A stretch of DNA of 64,000 nucleotides from Acestrorhynchus altus (taxonomy: Eukaryota > Chordata > Actinopteri > Characiformes > Acestrorhynchidae), in the NCBI GenBank assembly GCA_034509495.1, contig CM067522.1, positions 21,079,935 to 21,143,934 of the forward strand, read 5' to 3'. Shown here one piece after another: positions 61,687 through 64,000 of this stretch. The number at the start of each line of letters is the position of its first letter. Within the stretch, counting starts at the first letter, position 1. The notes beneath the pieces were generated by a model, which worked only from the letters and a program-made list of their open reading frames with translations, did no database searches and was not told where the DNA came from. A program made the translations under genes and the position numbers.

Positions 61687-62239
61687 AGCCAAAAGAGCTC
61701 TTAACAGGAATGACATCTGTATTAGTGCACATTAAGTCTTGATCTGTGTCAGGACCTCGAGAGTTAAAGCCGTCACTGTCGCTCACACACACACACATCT
61801 AACACACACTCCGAGCTTTAAGAAGGGAGCACAGATCACTTCAGTACAGTTCTTTGCGTGTTTGTACAGCTGACAGGCTGGAGGGCCCTCTCTTGTTGAT
61901 GCTGCGTCGCAGAAGAAGCTGAAATATGTCGTTTTTAATTAGTGGAGGAGAAGAAAAAACAAGCTGCTCAAAACCAAGGGTTTAATCTGCGGTCGCTCCT
62001 CCACTCTCAGATTTCACACATCCACAATCTGTCTGTCTGAATGTGCCTTTTAATCCCAGTTCTGGGGACTGTGTGAGATGTTTTCTCGCCGTTCCTCACC
62101 TGACTGGATAATGAGGGCTGAGACGTGACCTGGTGAGCAGAACATGGTGTGACAGCAGAGAAAAATACAAACTTACACTAAAATACATTTTATTGTCCAC
62201 GGTTGATACCAGTGACTCAGTGAATTCAGAGAGGAGTTG

Positions 62240-62390
62240 GATAAAATGCAACATCCGATCAATGTTTATTGACCTACTCGTACAGAAATGGCGTCTCTCA
62301 GGCGTCTGGTTTTATCGCAATGTGCCAGACGTCTCTGCATGGAGTTGTAGAGGCTCCTAATGGTGTCCTGTGATGTTCCACGGAGTGGAG
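62240..62390 (-). mobile_element. Family T2 tail fragment
   Basis: 'cagacgtctctgcatggagt' and 'tcctaatggtgtcctgtgat' equal the T2 C-terminal tail at 59225-59280. Only about 150 bp are present. Confidence 0.75.
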
Positions 62391-62404
62391 AATCCTCCAT
62401 TGGC

Positions 62405-62712
62405 ACAATGGATCAGGCGCAGCAGTGCTGCTGGAGTGTTTAAACACTGTGTCCACTCACTGTCCACTCTATTAGACACTCCTACCGAGCGTCTCCACCT
62501 TGTAGATGTAAAGTCAGAGACAGAAGCTCATCTGTTTCTGCACAGTTTGTGTTGGTCGTCCTCTAGTCCTTCATCAGTGCTCACAGGACGCCGTCAGCTG
62601 GACATTTCTGATTGGTGGACTGTTCTCGGTCCAGCAGTGACTCAGAGGGGTTCAAACACTGCTGCGTCTGTTCCACTCGTACCAGCACAACACACACTAA
62701 CACACAACACTA
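62405..62712 (+). mobile_element. Family P, copy
   Basis: 'cagtgctgctggagtgttta', 'gtgtccactcactgtccact', 'ctagtccttcatcagtgctc', 'tggtggactgttctcggtcc' and 'gttccactcgtaccagcaca' appear in the family order. It is closely similar to 9483-9725. Confidence 0.8.
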
Positions 62713-63369
62713 GTCTTTCCTAGTTGTGCCCCCCACACACACACGGCAGGCATGTTTTCAACCACCACCTTCAGCCACCCTAAATGAAACATGATGAATT
62801 TACCTGCCCTTCGTTCAGGTTCTAACCACCCCCACAACGTGGCCTTGGCTGGCCCACTAACCCCGACCTCCACCTCAGCTCAATGGACCTGTCCCTCCTC
62901 AAACCCCTCCTCTGCATTAAGGTTTCGGAGGTCAGACGCAAAGACCACAAAAGATTTATTCACAGTATGACAGCGAGCACTGCAGGTTGGGTTTCCTCGC
63001 TGTAAAAGGCGTCATGATGGACTCGGCTGCTGTTAAGAATACCAATTAATTCGCTGCTCGTGCATCAGTTCATGCTTTTGTTTACCAAATGCCCCAGAAA
63101 CGCCTCGGGCATCTGGTTTAAAATGGAGCTAGATCACAAAACGGCAGACGCCACAAGTTCTGTCTTCCATAATTAATGCAAAATGAAGCCATTTAGTTTG
63201 GCGACGCTGCAACGCCCACTCATCCATTGAGCTTTGGAGAAGAACAGGTGACAACGATCCACTCTAAAGTCTTCCATCACGTTTGTATGAAGGACGTTGA
63301 CTCAAATTAGTATCGTAAGTGCTCCTCTCACCCCCTACAGCTGAGTTTCAAAAGCATTTAGTCAAAATG

Positions 63370-63935
63370 TTGAATGTCCTATAAAAAGACTCGTAGAGGC
63401 TACTTTTGGGTAGTGTACCTCTTGGAGAGAACGTTTGATCGACATGCCTCTACGATGCACTCAAAGACAATTCGCCCAGTGGACAGACTTCGAGAGGGGG
63501 CGAATGACTGTACTGAGAGAAACAGGACGGTCACTTCCACAAACTGCCCGCCATCTAGACCGTTCTGACCAAGCCACCATCACCTTCATTAGCAGTGGCA
63601 TCCCAAACAAGAAACCAGGACGGCTACGGACTGGAACCATATCGTCTTTAGGAACGAATCTAGGTTCTCCGTGGGATCCATTGGTGGTCAGGTTTTAGTA
63701 CGGTGGCCTTGTGGTTGGTACTTCAATCGTGATGTTGCTGTGGAGCGACACACTGACCAGTGGTGGATTTAGGCATGGGCCACGTGGGCAGCCCATGTAT
63801 ATATATTCAACAACCTATGAGTGTGCAGGATCTACAAGCCCAGCTGCAACATCTGTGGGCAAGTGTACTGCACACGGAACCTGTTCGCCTCCGAGCCCAA
63901 CCATATCTCATCTTTAATTCCATTCCAACAACTCG
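63370..63935 (+). mobile_element. Tc1/mariner-like remnant, family T3, copy 3
   Basis: Starts with the same 'cctataaaaagactc' / 'ggctacttttgggtagtg' block as 23172. It then encodes DFERGRMTVLRETGRSLPQT and ARHLDRSDQA (Tc1-like helix-turn-helix start), but skips to SGIPNKKPGRLRTGT and a WDPLVV(R)F end. The middle of the transposase is missing and frames are broken. Confidence 0.75.
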
Positions 63936-64000
63936 TTCTTGGGGCAGTTTGTCAATAAGTGCAATCACTTTGACCTTACCTGACCCCCAAGATAATAAAG

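Larger units (their letters stand above)
55348..64000 (-). other. Intron upstream of e1 (continues past the window)
   Basis: Begins with the polypurine tract and then carries families P, T1, T2, Q and T3 and several microsatellites. 62715-63360 is plain. I looked for the preceding KSR2 exon (end of CA1) on the minus strand and did not find it, so it should lie beyond 64000. Confidence 0.7.

Overview
Kind of organism. This is vertebrate, almost certainly teleost, genomic DNA. It is a mostly intronic stretch carrying many dinucleotide microsatellites, decayed Tc1/mariner-like DNA transposons and short palindromic non-autonomous elements. One dispersed palindromic family (half-motif 'cagtgctgctggagtgttta', about eight copies here) is one I associate from memory with otophysan fishes such as characins and catfishes. 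That taxonomic guess is inference; teleost is much safer.

The one gene. The whole window appears to lie inside one gene on the minus strand: ksr2, kinase suppressor of Ras 2, a MAPK-cascade scaffold and pseudokinase. I assembled 13 consecutive internal coding exons. In transcription order they are 55347-54813, 41179-41001, 30122-30053, 26919-26836, 22418-22351, 19946-19837, 17867-17699, 17086-17045, 16036-15970, 11809-11761, 11284-10926, 6744-6648 and 5789-5656. All have GT/AG borders, and the phases join into one open frame of about 650 codons. They cover the linker after the N-terminal CA1 region, the proline-rich region, the C1 zinc domain (split over three exons), the 14-3-3 site exon, the Ser/Thr-rich region with the FxFP ERK-docking motif, and the pseudokinase N-lobe through the DFG motif. 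The 5' exons (beyond 64000) and the 3' exons for the rest of the C-lobe (below 1) are outside the window. No second gene, tRNA, rRNA or CRISPR array was found.

Layout. 1-5655: intron after the DFG exon, with a 42-bp minisatellite and scrambled Tc1 pieces. 5656-11809: pseudokinase exons. 11810-19946: the compact Ser/Thr-rich and 14-3-3 exon cluster. 19947-30122: C1-domain exons in longer introns, with a large 31-bp minisatellite and an (ATT)n tract. 30123-54812: two introns of about 11 and 13.6 kb, loaded with Tc1-like elements, SINE/LINE pieces, microsatellites and a tandem duplication of about 1 kb. 54813-55347: the largest exon. 55348-64000: the next upstream intron, starting with a 550-bp polypurine/polypyrimidine tract.

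Most interesting points. (1) The 42-nt in-frame microexon that encodes the FIFP ERK-docking motif has a 3' splice site whose polypyrimidine tract is an uninterrupted (TC)n microsatellite of about 21 repeats. The exon carrying the LSVP motif and the first zinc ligand of C1 has the same arrangement. Length change at these repeats could therefore tune inclusion of specific docking modules. (2) A 52-bp GC-box minisatellite recurs inside three copies of one dispersed element. (3) Two minisatellite arrays in inverted orientation flank five exons. (4) A 31-bp minisatellite repeats a hairpin with AATAAA in the antisense direction.
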